A stretch of DNA of 64,000 bases, taken from Streptomyces sp. CCM_MD2014. Its GTDB lineage: Bacteria > Actinomycetota > Actinomycetes > Streptomycetales > Streptomycetaceae. Shown piece by piece: positions 26,809 to 34,391 of this stretch (the first letter of the stretch is position 1; each line of letters begins with the position of its first letter). The position numbers were made by a program, and so were the translations under genes. The stretch spans positions 6,634,001 through 6,698,000 of the forward strand of contig NZ_CP009754.1 in assembly GCF_000772045.1 (NCBI RefSeq), written 5' to 3'. The notes under the pieces were generated by a model, which was not told where the DNA came from, made no database searches, and worked only from the letters and a program-made list of their open reading frames with translations.

Positions 26809-28080
26809 ATGCGGTGGATCCACGCCGCCGGTAGGGGCCTCCTCGTCCTCCTCGTCGTCCTGACCGGGTACGCCGCCTCCGGCGCCCGCGCGCAGGAGGG
26901 CGCCGCGAGCGGCCGGGGCCCGCTCACCCTGGCCACCGCCGGCGACCTCACCGGCTACCTCGGCCCGCTCCTCGAGGGCTGGAACCGCGCCCACCCCGGC
27001 GAACGGGTCACCCTCGTCGAACTGCCCGACTCCGCCGACGAGACCCGCGCGCAGATGGCCACCGACCTGCGCGACGGCGGCCGGCACCGCTTCGACGTCC
27101 TCAACATCGACGTCAACTGGACCTCCGAGTTCGCCGCCGCCGACTGGATACGCCCGCTGCCCCGCGACCGCTTCCCGCTCGGTACCTTCCTGCCGCCGGT
27201 CGTCGGCACCGCGACCTACGACGGCCGGCTCTACGCCGTCCCGTACGTCACCAACGCCGGTCTGCTCCTGTACCGCAAGGACGTCCTCGCCGCCGAGGGC
27301 GTCCCGCCGCCGCGTACCTGGGCGGAGCTGGAGCGGTACGCCGAGACCATCGCCCCGAAGCACGGACTGGACGGTTACGCGGGCCAGTTCCTGCCCTACG
27401 AGGGCCTGACCGTGAACGCCGCCGAGTCCGTCTACTCGGCCGGGGGCAGCATCCTCGGCGACGAGGGCGAACGCGTCACCGTGAACTCGGCGGCGGCCCG
27501 CGAGGGCATCGGTTTCCTGGCGCGCGGGGTGCGCGAGGGCTGGATACCGAAGGCGGCGCTGACCTACAAGGAGGAGGAGTCCAAGCAGGCCTTCCAGGAC
27601 GGCCGCCTGCTCTTCCTGCGCAACTGGCCCTACGCCTACGTCAGCGCCTCCGCCCCGGACTCCGCGGTCGCCGGGAAGGTCGGCGCCGTACCGCTGCCCG
27701 GCCCCGGCGGCCCCGGCACCAGCGTCCTCGGCGGCTCCAACCTGGCCGTCGGCACCCACGCCGAGCACCCCGACTCGGCCGCGCGCCTCATCGCGTACCT
27801 CACCAGCGAGCGCGTCCAGCGCCAGGTCCTCACCCGTGGCGCGCTGCCGCCCGTGCGGGCCGACCTGTACGAGGACCCCGCGCTCGTCGAGGCGTTCCCC
27901 TACCTGCCGACCCTGCGCGAGAGCGTGCTCGCCGCCGCCCCGCGCCCCAAGAGCCCGCGCTACGACCAGGTCAGCCTGGCCGTCCAGGCGGTCGTGCACG
28001 ACGCGATGACCGGCCGGCAGACGCCCGAGGCGGCGGTGCGGCGGCTGGCGCGCGAGCTGGCCGCCATCTCGCGGCACTGA
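26809..28080 (+). CDS. Extracellular sugar-type substrate-binding protein (family 1)
   Basis: A 423-residue protein of the maltose/trehalose-type ABC binding-protein family: LTLATAGDLTGYLGPLLEGWNRAHPG, FDVLNIDVNWTSEFAAADWI, YAVPYVTNAGLLLYRKDVL, LEGLT-like and FQDGRLLFLRNWPYAY. It has a signal peptide of about 28 residues but no cysteine lipobox, so unlike most Gram-positive binding proteins it would not be lipid-anchored. AGGGAGGA precedes the ATG at 26809. It stands alone, divergent from padR and 182 bp before the GH13 operon, which has its own lipoprotein binding protein. It may deliver a second substrate to the same permeases, or pair with permeases elsewhere. Confidence 0.82.
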   Translation: MRWIHAAGRGLLVLLVVLTGYAASGARAQEGAASGRGPLTLATAGDLTGYLGPLLEGWNRAHPGERVTLVELPDSADETRAQMATDLRDGGRHRFDVLNIDVNWTSEFAAADWIRPLPRDRFPLGTFLPPVVGTATYDGRLYAVPYVTNAGLLLYRKDVLAAEGVPPPRTWAELERYAETIAPKHGLDGYAGQFLPYEGLTVNAAESVYSAGGSILGDEGERVTVNSAAAREGIGFLARGVREGWIPKAALTYKEEESKQAFQDGRLLFLRNWPYAYVSASAPDSAVAGKVGAVPLPGPGGPGTSVLGGSNLAVGTHAEHPDSAARLIAYLTSERVQRQVLTRGALPPVRADLYEDPALVEAFPYLPTLRESVLAAAPRPKSPRYDQVSLAVQAVVHDAMTGRQTPEAAVRRLARELAAISRH

Positions 28081-28090
28081 ATCCCTCTAG

Positions 28091-28105
28091 ATGCGTGTTA
28101 GGTAA
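28091..28105. promoter_or_regulatory. Dyad operator B, second copy of the TACCTAACA motif
   Basis: ATGCGTGTTAGGTAA carries TGTTAGGTA, the reverse complement of the core in sites A and C, just after the binding-protein stop. It faces site C in inverted orientation 114 bp away; the two 17-bp surroundings agree at 15 positions. Confidence 0.5.
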
Positions 28106-28188
28106 CGCCGAAGTCTCATCTGCGTTCTCAGTGCGGTGAAAAATCCGCCTATGCTGCCCCAACCACTGAGTAGCTTTCGTTCTTTTCG

Positions 28189-28223
28189 TTGACACCCTCG
28201 CGACATCGCTACCTAACATGCAT
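28189..28223 (+). promoter_or_regulatory. Promoter of the GH13 operon with overlapping dyad operator C
   Basis: TTGACA (28189-28194) is a good -35. TAACAT (28214-28219, spacer 19) or TACCTA (28210-28215, spacer 15) would be the -10. Either lies inside CTACCTAACATGCAT (28209-28223), so a protein bound there would block transcription. Confidence 0.5.
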
Positions 28224-28261
28224 GCACAACAGCGACGGCTCTCAACAGACAGGTCCTCGGG

Positions 28262-29887
28262 GTGAACAGGCACCACTGGTGGCGTGACGCGGTGATCTAC
28301 CAGGTCTACGTCCGCAGCTTCCTCGACAGCACCGGCGACGGCGTCGGCGATCTCGCCGGTGTCCGGGCCGGACTGCCCTACCTGCGCAAACTCGGCGTGG
28401 ACGGGATCTGGCTGAGCCCCTTCTACCCCTCGCCCCAGCACGACCACGGCTACGACGTCGCCGACTACCGGGGCGTCGACCCGCTCTTCGGCGACCTCGA
28501 CGAGTTCGACGCACTGGTCGCCGCGGCCCGCCGCCTCGGCATCCGGGTCCTGCTCGACATCGTCCCCAACCACTGCTCCAGCGAGCACCCGTGGTTCCGC
28601 GAGGCGCTGGCGTCCCGGCCCGGCAGCCCGGCCCGTGCCCGCTTCCACTTCGCCGACGGCCGCGGACCGGACGGGGACGAGCCGCCCAACAACTGGCACG
28701 CCATGTTCGGCGGCCCCGCCTGGACCCGCGTGACGGAGCCCGACGGCCGCCCCGGCCAGTGGTACCTGCACATGTTCACGCCCGAACAGCCGGACTGGAA
28801 CTGGCGCACCCCCGAGGTCGCCGCCGAGTTCGACCGGATACTCCGCTTCTGGCTGGACCGGGGCGTCGACGGATTCCGCATCGACGTCGCCGCCGGCCTC
28901 TACAAGCACCCCGAGCTGCCCGACTCCCCGGACCCGGAGGCCGACGCCCGCACCCGCGACTCGGTCAACCCGCTGGCCTGGAACCAGCCCGAGGTGCACG
29001 ACGTGTGGCGGCACTGGCGCGCGGTCTGCGAGGAGTACACCGCCCGCGACGGCCGCGAACGCCTCCTCGTCGGCGAGGTCTCGGTCCCCAGCGCCCGCGA
29101 ACACGCCCGCTACGTCCGGCCCGACGAACTCCACCAGGCCTTCTTCTTCGACCTGCTCGGCGCGCCCTGGGACCCCGACGCCTTCCGCAAGGTCATCTCC
29201 GAGGCCATGCAGGACATCGCCGGCACCGGCTCCACGGTCACCTGGGTCCTCAACAACCACGACCAGGTCCGCACCGTCACCCGTTACGGCGAACCCGCCA
29301 CCGACGGCAGCGGACTCGGCCCCGCCCGCGCCCGCGCCGCCGCCCTGCTGATGCTGGCGCTGCCCGGCGCCGCGTACATCTACCAGGGCGAGGAACTGGG
29401 TCTGCCCGAGGTCGTCGACCTGCCCGACGACGTGCTCACCGACCCGATCTTCCACCGCACGGGCAGCCGCGCCAGGGTCCGCGACGGCTGCCGGGTGCCG
29501 CTGCCCTGGTCGGGACAGGCGTCCCCGTTCGGCTTCACCTCCGGTGAAGGGAGCGCCAAGCCGTGGCTGCCGCAGCCCGAGTACTTCGCCGCGTACGCCA
29601 CCGACCGCGCCCTCGCCGACACCCGCTCCTTCTGGCACCTCTACCGCGACGGCCTGCAACTCCGTTCCGAACTGCCGCAACTGGGCGAGGGCACCCTGCG
29701 CTGGCTGGACACCCCGCCCGGCGTGCTGGCCTTCGTCCGCGGCGACGGCCTGGTCTGCGCCGTCAACTTCGGCACCGCCCCCACGCCCGCCCCCGTCCCC
29801 GGCGCCCCGCTGCTCACCAGCGACGGCCCCTGCCCGCCCGGCGTGCTGCCCGGCTCCACCGCCGCCTGGTGGATCGCCGGCCTCTGA
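28262..29887 (+). CDS. GH13 alpha-glucosidase / oligo-1,6-glucosidase-like hydrolase
   Basis: A 541-residue cytoplasmic GH13 enzyme (no signal peptide). The four family regions are DIVPNH (99-104), GFRIDVAAG with nucleophile D208, LLVGEVS with acid/base E272, and VLNNHDQ with H333/D334. The N terminus WWRDAVIYQVYVRSFLDSTGDGVGDLAG is the standard start of alpha-glucosidase and trehalose-hydrolase subfamilies. It should cleave imported short alpha-glucosides such as maltose, isomaltose or sucrose-like sugars, but specificity cannot be fixed by eye. The GTG at 28262 has only a weak ribosome site (CAGG). It is the first gene of an operon with a binding protein and two permeases. Confidence 0.9.
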   Translation: MNRHHWWRDAVIYQVYVRSFLDSTGDGVGDLAGVRAGLPYLRKLGVDGIWLSPFYPSPQHDHGYDVADYRGVDPLFGDLDEFDALVAAARRLGIRVLLDIVPNHCSSEHPWFREALASRPGSPARARFHFADGRGPDGDEPPNNWHAMFGGPAWTRVTEPDGRPGQWYLHMFTPEQPDWNWRTPEVAAEFDRILRFWLDRGVDGFRIDVAAGLYKHPELPDSPDPEADARTRDSVNPLAWNQPEVHDVWRHWRAVCEEYTARDGRERLLVGEVSVPSAREHARYVRPDELHQAFFFDLLGAPWDPDAFRKVISEAMQDIAGTGSTVTWVLNNHDQVRTVTRYGEPATDGSGLGPARARAAALLMLALPGAAYIYQGEELGLPEVVDLPDDVLTDPIFHRTGSRARVRDGCRVPLPWSGQASPFGFTSGEGSAKPWLPQPEYFAAYATDRALADTRSFWHLYRDGLQLRSELPQLGEGTLRWLDTPPGVLAFVRGDGLVCAVNFGTAPTPAPVPGAPLLTSDGPCPPGVLPGSTAAWWIAGL

Positions 29888-29923
29888 CCTCGCTCCACCC
29901 GACCCTTCGAAGGGACATCAACG

Positions 29924-31252
29924 ATGATGCGACGACGCACCACCCTGCTCACCGGATGCACCGCCCTCGTCCTCGCCCTCGGCGCCACCGCCTGCGGCGG
30001 CTCGGGACCCGTCACCGCCGGCGGCGGCGACAAGGCGCTCAGCGGACAGTCGGTCACCGTGGCCGGAGTCTGGTCCGGCACCGAGCAGGAGAACTTCCAG
30101 AAGGTGCTGGACGCCTTCACCGAGAAGACCGGCGCCAAGACCTCCTTCGTCTCCACCGGCGACAACGTCTCCACCGTCGTCGGCAGCAAGATCGAGGGCG
30201 GCAACGCCCCCGACGTCGTGATGGTCCCGCAGGTCGGCGTGCTGGGGCAGTTCGCCGGCAACGGCTGGCTGAAGCCGCTGTCCAAGACGGCCCAGAAGTC
30301 CGTGGACACCAACTTCGCGGACGTCTGGCAGACGTACGGGACCGTCGACGGCACGCTCTACGGCCTGTACTTCAAGGCCGCCCACAAGTCGACCGTCTGG
30401 TACAGCCCCGACGCCCTCACCCAGGCCGGGGTCGAGCCGCCGAAGACGTACGACGAGATGCTGGAGGCCGGGCAGACCGTCTCCGACTCCGGGCTCGCCG
30501 CCTTCTCGGTCGCCGGGCAGGACGGCTGGACGCTGACCGACTGGTTCGAGAACATCTACCTCTCCCAGGCAGGCCCCGAGAAGTACGACGCCCTCGCCGC
30601 CCACGAACTGAAGTGGACCGACGCGAGCGTGGTCGAGGCGCTCACCACCCTCGGCAAGCTCTTCAAGGACAAGCAGCTCATAGAGGGCGGCCAGAAGGGC
30701 GCCCTGAACACCGACTTCCCGGGCTCGGTGGAGAAGGTCTTCGGCCCGAAGCCCGAGGCCGGCATGGTCTACGAGGGCGACTTCGTCGCCGGGGTCGCCA
30801 AGGACCAGTTCGGCAAGGAGATCGGCAAGGACGCGAACTTCTTCCCGTTCCCCGCGGTCGACGGCGGCAAGGCGCCCGTGGTCAGCGGCGGCGACGCGGC
30901 CGTCGTCCTCAAGGACGGCAAGAACTCCGAGGCCGGCATGGCGCTCGTGGAGTACCTCGCGACGCCGGAGGCCGCGGCCGTGTGGGCCGAGGCGGGCGGC
31001 TTCCTCTCCCCGAACAAGAACCTCGACCCCGCCTCCTACGGCGACGACGTCACCCGGGCCACCGCCGAGTCCCTCGTCGGCGCCGGGAACTCGGTCCGCT
31101 TCGACATGTCCGACCAGGCACCGGCGGCCTTCGGCGGCACCAAGGGCACCGGCGAGTGGAAGATCCTCCAGGACTTCCTGCGCGACCCCTCCGACCCGAA
31201 GGCGACCGCCGCCGAACTCGAGGCCGCGGCGGCCAAGGCCTACAAGGGCTGA
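29924..31252 (+). CDS. Sugar ABC transporter substrate-binding lipoprotein
   Basis: A 442-residue family 1 binding protein. The lipobox LGATACGGS puts the lipidated Cys near residue 24, followed by a Gly-rich linker. Mature motifs are TVAGVWSGTEQENFQKVLDA, APDVVMVPQVGVLGQFA, YGLYFKAAHKSTVWYSPDAL and KPEAGMVYEGDFVAG. It captures an oligosaccharide, probably an alpha-glucoside, outside the membrane and delivers it to the two permeases encoded next. A GAAGGGA ribosome site precedes the ATG, 36 nt after the glucosidase stop. No ATPase gene is in the operon, so a shared MsiK-type ATPase encoded elsewhere is likely, as is usual in Streptomyces. Confidence 0.92.
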   Translation: MMRRRTTLLTGCTALVLALGATACGGSGPVTAGGGDKALSGQSVTVAGVWSGTEQENFQKVLDAFTEKTGAKTSFVSTGDNVSTVVGSKIEGGNAPDVVMVPQVGVLGQFAGNGWLKPLSKTAQKSVDTNFADVWQTYGTVDGTLYGLYFKAAHKSTVWYSPDALTQAGVEPPKTYDEMLEAGQTVSDSGLAAFSVAGQDGWTLTDWFENIYLSQAGPEKYDALAAHELKWTDASVVEALTTLGKLFKDKQLIEGGQKGALNTDFPGSVEKVFGPKPEAGMVYEGDFVAGVAKDQFGKEIGKDANFFPFPAVDGGKAPVVSGGDAAVVLKDGKNSEAGMALVEYLATPEAAAVWAEAGGFLSPNKNLDPASYGDDVTRATAESLVGAGNSVRFDMSDQAPAAFGGTKGTGEWKILQDFLRDPSDPKATAAELEAAAAKAYKG

Positions 31253-31257
31253 CGGCC

Positions 31258-32628
31258 GTGACCACCTCCGCCCCGGTGAAAGAGGCGAGCCCGCCCGCCG
31301 CTCCCGGCCCGGCGCCCCTGCGGCGTCCCCGGCGGCGGCGCCGGGCGGCCGTCGCCCTGCTCTTCGTCCTGCCCGCACTGCTCCTGCTGGGCGCCCTCGT
31401 CGTCTACCCCGTGCTGTTCTCCGTCGGCCGCAGCTTCTTCGACGCCTCCGGCACGCGCTTCGTGGGCGGCGAGAACTACACCGAGATGTTCCGCGACCCG
31501 GCCACTCTCAAGGCCATCCGCAACACGGCGATCTGGGTCGTCGTCGCGCCCAGCCTGCTCACCGGCCTCGGCCTGATCCTCGCCGTCCTGGTGGAGAAGG
31601 TCCGCTGGGCCACCGCCTTCAAGCTGCTCCTCTTCATGCCGATGGCGGTCTCCTTCCTCGCCGCCGGCATCGTCTTCCGGCTCGCCTACGACCACGACCC
31701 GGACAAGGGCGTCCTCAACGCCGCCGTGACCGGCGTGCACGACGCCTTCGCCGGCACGGCGAGCTACCCGGGCGCCCGGGCGCGCGAGGGCCGGGACGGC
31801 GGCCTGGTCAAGGGGGCCGACGGCTCCTACCGGACCGGCGCGGGCGTGTCACCCGGCGACACGGTCGCCCTCGGTCTGGTCGGCGTGGGGCCCGACGACC
31901 TGCCGTCCGGTGCGAAGTCCGCGTACGGGGCGGCGGGACGGGACGCCGCCGCCGACGAGGTGCGCGGGGTCGTCTACCTGGACTTCACACCCGGCGGAGG
32001 AGGGGAGCGGGGCCGGGTGGACCGGCGCGAGAGCGGCCTGCCCGAGATGACGGTCGAGGCGGTGCGCGACGGCCGTACGGTCGCCACCACGACCACCGGC
32101 GACGACGGCGCCTTCTCCTTCGACGGGCTGGACCAGGGCTCCTACACGGTGAGGCTCCCCGCCTCCAACTTCGCCCCGCCCTACGAGGGCGTCTCCTGGC
32201 TCGGACCCGCTCTCGTGACGCCCGCCATCATCGGGGCGTACCTGTGGATCTGGACCGGGTTCGCGATGGTGCTGATCGGCGCCGGGCTGTCTTCGCTGCC
32301 GCGCGACGCGCTGGAAGCGGCGCGGATGGACGGCGCCAACGAGTGGCAGATCTTCCGGCGGATCACCGTGCCGCTGCTGGCACCCGTTCTCACGGTCGTC
32401 TTCGTCACCCTCGTGATCAACGTGATGAAGGTCTTCGACCTCGTCTACATCATCGCGCCCGGACCCGTGCAGGAGGACGCGACGGTGCTCGCGACGCAGA
32501 TGTGGCTGGTGTCGTTCGGCGGCGGCAACAACCAGGGACTCGGCAGCGCGCTCGGCGTCCTGCTCCTGCTGCTCGTCGTCCCGGCCATGGTCTTCAACGT
32601 CCGCCGCTTCAAGAGGAGTCAGCGATGA
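31258..32628 (+). CDS. Sugar ABC permease, MalF type, with inserted beta-rich domain
   Basis: A 456-residue permease, far longer than the usual 290-330. Helices at about 30-56, 88-112 and 120-145 are followed by an extracytoplasmic insertion at about 165-312, then helices from 313 on and the EAA loop EAARMDGANEWQIFRRI that docks the ATPase. Residues about 237-300 of the insertion read like an SdrD/Cna-B-type beta sandwich (GVVYLDFTPGG, GLPEMTVEAVRDGRTVATTT, GAFSFDGLDQGSYTVRL). E. coli MalF also has a large loop, though a different one. GTG at 31258 is 5 nt after the binding-protein stop. The domain may contact the binding protein or the cell wall. Confidence 0.87.
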   Translation: MTTSAPVKEASPPAAPGPAPLRRPRRRRRAAVALLFVLPALLLLGALVVYPVLFSVGRSFFDASGTRFVGGENYTEMFRDPATLKAIRNTAIWVVVAPSLLTGLGLILAVLVEKVRWATAFKLLLFMPMAVSFLAAGIVFRLAYDHDPDKGVLNAAVTGVHDAFAGTASYPGARAREGRDGGLVKGADGSYRTGAGVSPGDTVALGLVGVGPDDLPSGAKSAYGAAGRDAAADEVRGVVYLDFTPGGGGERGRVDRRESGLPEMTVEAVRDGRTVATTTTGDDGAFSFDGLDQGSYTVRLPASNFAPPYEGVSWLGPALVTPAIIGAYLWIWTGFAMVLIGAGLSSLPRDALEAARMDGANEWQIFRRITVPLLAPVLTVVFVTLVINVMKVFDLVYIIAPGPVQEDATVLATQMWLVSFGGGNNQGLGSALGVLLLLLVVPAMVFNVRRFKRSQR

Positions 32629-32640
32629 GGAGTCAGCGAT
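32613..32640 (+). repeat. Perfect 14-bp tandem duplication at the permease-permease junction
   Basis: GAGGAGTCAGCGAT occurs twice back to back (32613-32626, 32627-32640). The first copy contains the first permease's stop region; the second supplies the AGGAG ribosome site and most of the start codon of the second permease. Confidence 0.85.
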
Positions 32641-33478
32641 GAACGCCGTCCGGCGGTATCTGGGCAACGGGATCGTCCAGGCCTTCCTCGTGCTCATCGG
32701 GCTGGTGTGGATGACGCCGCTGGCCGGGCTGTTCCTGTCCTCCCTGCGGTCGTCGGAGGACACGGCGAAGGGCGGCTGGTGGACGGCCCTGGCGAGCCCC
32801 GGGCAGCTCTCCCTCGACAACTACTCGGCGCTCCTCGGCAACTCCGGCATCACCCAGGCCTTCTGGAACACGGTGCTGATCTCCGTACCGACGACCGTGC
32901 TCGTCGTGGTCGTCGGGGCGCTCGCCGGGTACGCCTTCGCCTGGCTGGACTTCCCGGGGCGCGAGACGGTCTTCCTGGTCGTCGTCGCGCTGCTGGTGGT
33001 GCCCGTGCAGATCGGGCTGCTGCCGGTCGCCAAACTCTTCGGACAGCTGGGCCTGTTCGGCACCATCCCGGGCGTCGTGCTCTTCCACGTCGCCTACGGG
33101 CTGCCGTTCGCGGTGTTCCTGCTGCGGAACTACTTCGCCGAGATGCCCAAGGAGATGCTGGAGGCCGCGCGCATGGACGGCGGCAACGAGTGGCGGATCT
33201 TCACGCGGCTGGTGCTGCCGGTCGGCAAGCCGGCCATCGCCAGCCTCGCCATCTTCCAGTTCCTGTGGGTCTGGAACGACATGCTGGTCGCGCTGCTCTT
33301 CGCGGACAGCTCGTCGCAGCCGCTGACGGTGGAACTCCAGTCGCAGATCCGCCAGTTCGGCAGCAACATCGACGTGCTGGCGCCGGGGGCGTTCCTGTCC
33401 CTGGTGGTGCCGGTGGTGGTGTTCTTCGCGTTCCAGCGGCACTTCGTGCAGGGGGTCATGGCGGGGTCCGTGAAGTGA
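32639..33478 (+). CDS. Sugar ABC permease, MalG type
   Basis: A 279-residue permease with six predicted helices, the MalG-like N terminus (FLVLIGLVWMTPLAGLFLSSLRS) and the EAA loop EAARMDGGNEWRIFTRLVLP. It pairs with the preceding MalF-type subunit. The ATG at 32639 follows AGGAG created by the tandem duplication; an ATG at 32625 is out of frame. The gene ends the operon and is followed at once by a strong hairpin. Confidence 0.93.
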   Translation: MNAVRRYLGNGIVQAFLVLIGLVWMTPLAGLFLSSLRSSEDTAKGGWWTALASPGQLSLDNYSALLGNSGITQAFWNTVLISVPTTVLVVVVGALAGYAFAWLDFPGRETVFLVVVALLVVPVQIGLLPVAKLFGQLGLFGTIPGVVLFHVAYGLPFAVFLLRNYFAEMPKEMLEAARMDGGNEWRIFTRLVLPVGKPAIASLAIFQFLWVWNDMLVALLFADSSSQPLTVELQSQIRQFGSNIDVLAPGAFLSLVVPVVVFFAFQRHFVQGVMAGSVK

Positions 33479-33486
33479 CCGGAGGT

Positions 33487-33519
33487 GGGCGGCGGGGAGG
33501 GTTTTCGCCCCCGCCGCCC
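33487..33519 (+). terminator. Terminator of the GH13-sugar transport operon
   Basis: GGGCGGCGGGG (33487-33497) pairs perfectly with CCCCGCCGCCC (33509-33519) around an 11-nt loop, 9 nt after the stop. A second hairpin, GGGGGC-tgc-GCCCCC, follows at 33538-33552. Confidence 0.8.
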
Positions 33520-33537
33520 CTTCCCGTTCCCGTCCCC

Positions 33538-33605
33538 GGGGGCTGCGCCCCCAGACTTCCCTTTCGGCCTGGACGGCCTCGTCCTCAAACGCCGGACGGG
33601 CCGGA
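33538..33605. repeat. Streptomyces-type intergenic repeat
   Basis: The combination GGGGGCTGCGCCCCCAGAC followed some 30 nt later by CCTCAAACGCCGGACGGGCC is, as I recall it, a recurrent intergenic element downstream of many Streptomyces genes. Here it separates convergent operons. Confidence 0.5.
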
Positions 33606-34391
33606 TCAGGCCGACGCCGGTGGGTAGAGCGACCTCGGCAGTTGTGATGCCGCCGCCGAGTCGAGCAGCCACAGGGTGCGGGTGCGGCCCCGGGCGCCCG
33701 CTGCCGGGGCCTGGATCTCGCCCGCGCCCGACAGGGCCATCGCCACCGCGTTCGCCTTGTCCTCGCCCGCCGCCAGCAGCCACACCTCACGGGCGGCGCG
33801 GATCGCGGGGAGGGTCAGGGAGATGCGGACGGGCGGCGGCTTGGGGGAGCCGTGGACGCCGATCACCGTGCGCTCGGTCTCCCGGACGCCCGGGTGCTCC
33901 GGGAAGAGCGACGCCACGTGGGTGTCCGGGCCGACGCCCAGGAGGAGGACGTCGAAGGACGGGACCGCGGCGTGGTTCTCGGGGACGGAGGCCGTGGCCA
34001 GCTCCTGCGCGTAGGCGGCCGCCGCCGCCTCCACGTCCGAGCCGTGGGGGCCGTCGGACGGCGCCATCGGGTGCACCCGCTTCGGGTCCAGCGGCACCGC
34101 GTCCAGCAGGGCCTCGCGCGCCTGGGTGACGTTGCGCTCCGGGTCGCCCTCCGGCAGGAAGCGCTCGTCGCCCCACCACAGGTCGAGCCGGCCCCAGTCG
34201 ATCGCGTCCCGGGCCGGGGAGCCGGCCAGCGCCGCGAGCAGACCGTTGCCGTTGCGGCCGCCGGTGAGGACCACGGACGCGCTGCCCCGGGAGGCCTGCG
34301 CGTCCACGATCTTCGTGATCAGGCGGGCCGCCGCGGCCTCGGCCATCAGCTCCTTGTCGCGGTGCACGACCAGCTGCGGGGTGTCGCTCAT
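33606..34391 (-). CDS. pgl: 6-phosphogluconolactonase
   Basis: A 261-residue DevB/Pgl-type enzyme hydrolysing 6-phosphogluconolactone, the second oxidative step of the pentose phosphate pathway. It shows SVVLTGGRNGNGLLAAL (phosphate-binding loop; GRNG replaces the commoner GGST), DLWWGDERFLP, DVLLLGVGPDTHVASLFP (G-x-D-x-H) and RISLTLPAIRAA. It is the last gene of the leftward tkt-tal-zwf-opcA-pgl operon, overlapping opcA by ATGA. Confidence 0.93.
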   Translation of the reverse strand: MSDTPQLVVHRDKELMAEAAAARLITKIVDAQASRGSASVVLTGGRNGNGLLAALAGSPARDAIDWGRLDLWWGDERFLPEGDPERNVTQAREALLDAVPLDPKRVHPMAPSDGPHGSDVEAAAAAYAQELATASVPENHAAVPSFDVLLLGVGPDTHVASLFPEHPGVRETERTVIGVHGSPKPPPVRISLTLPAIRAAREVWLLAAGEDKANAVAMALSGAGEIQAPAAGARGRTRTLWLLDSAAASQLPRSLYPPASA

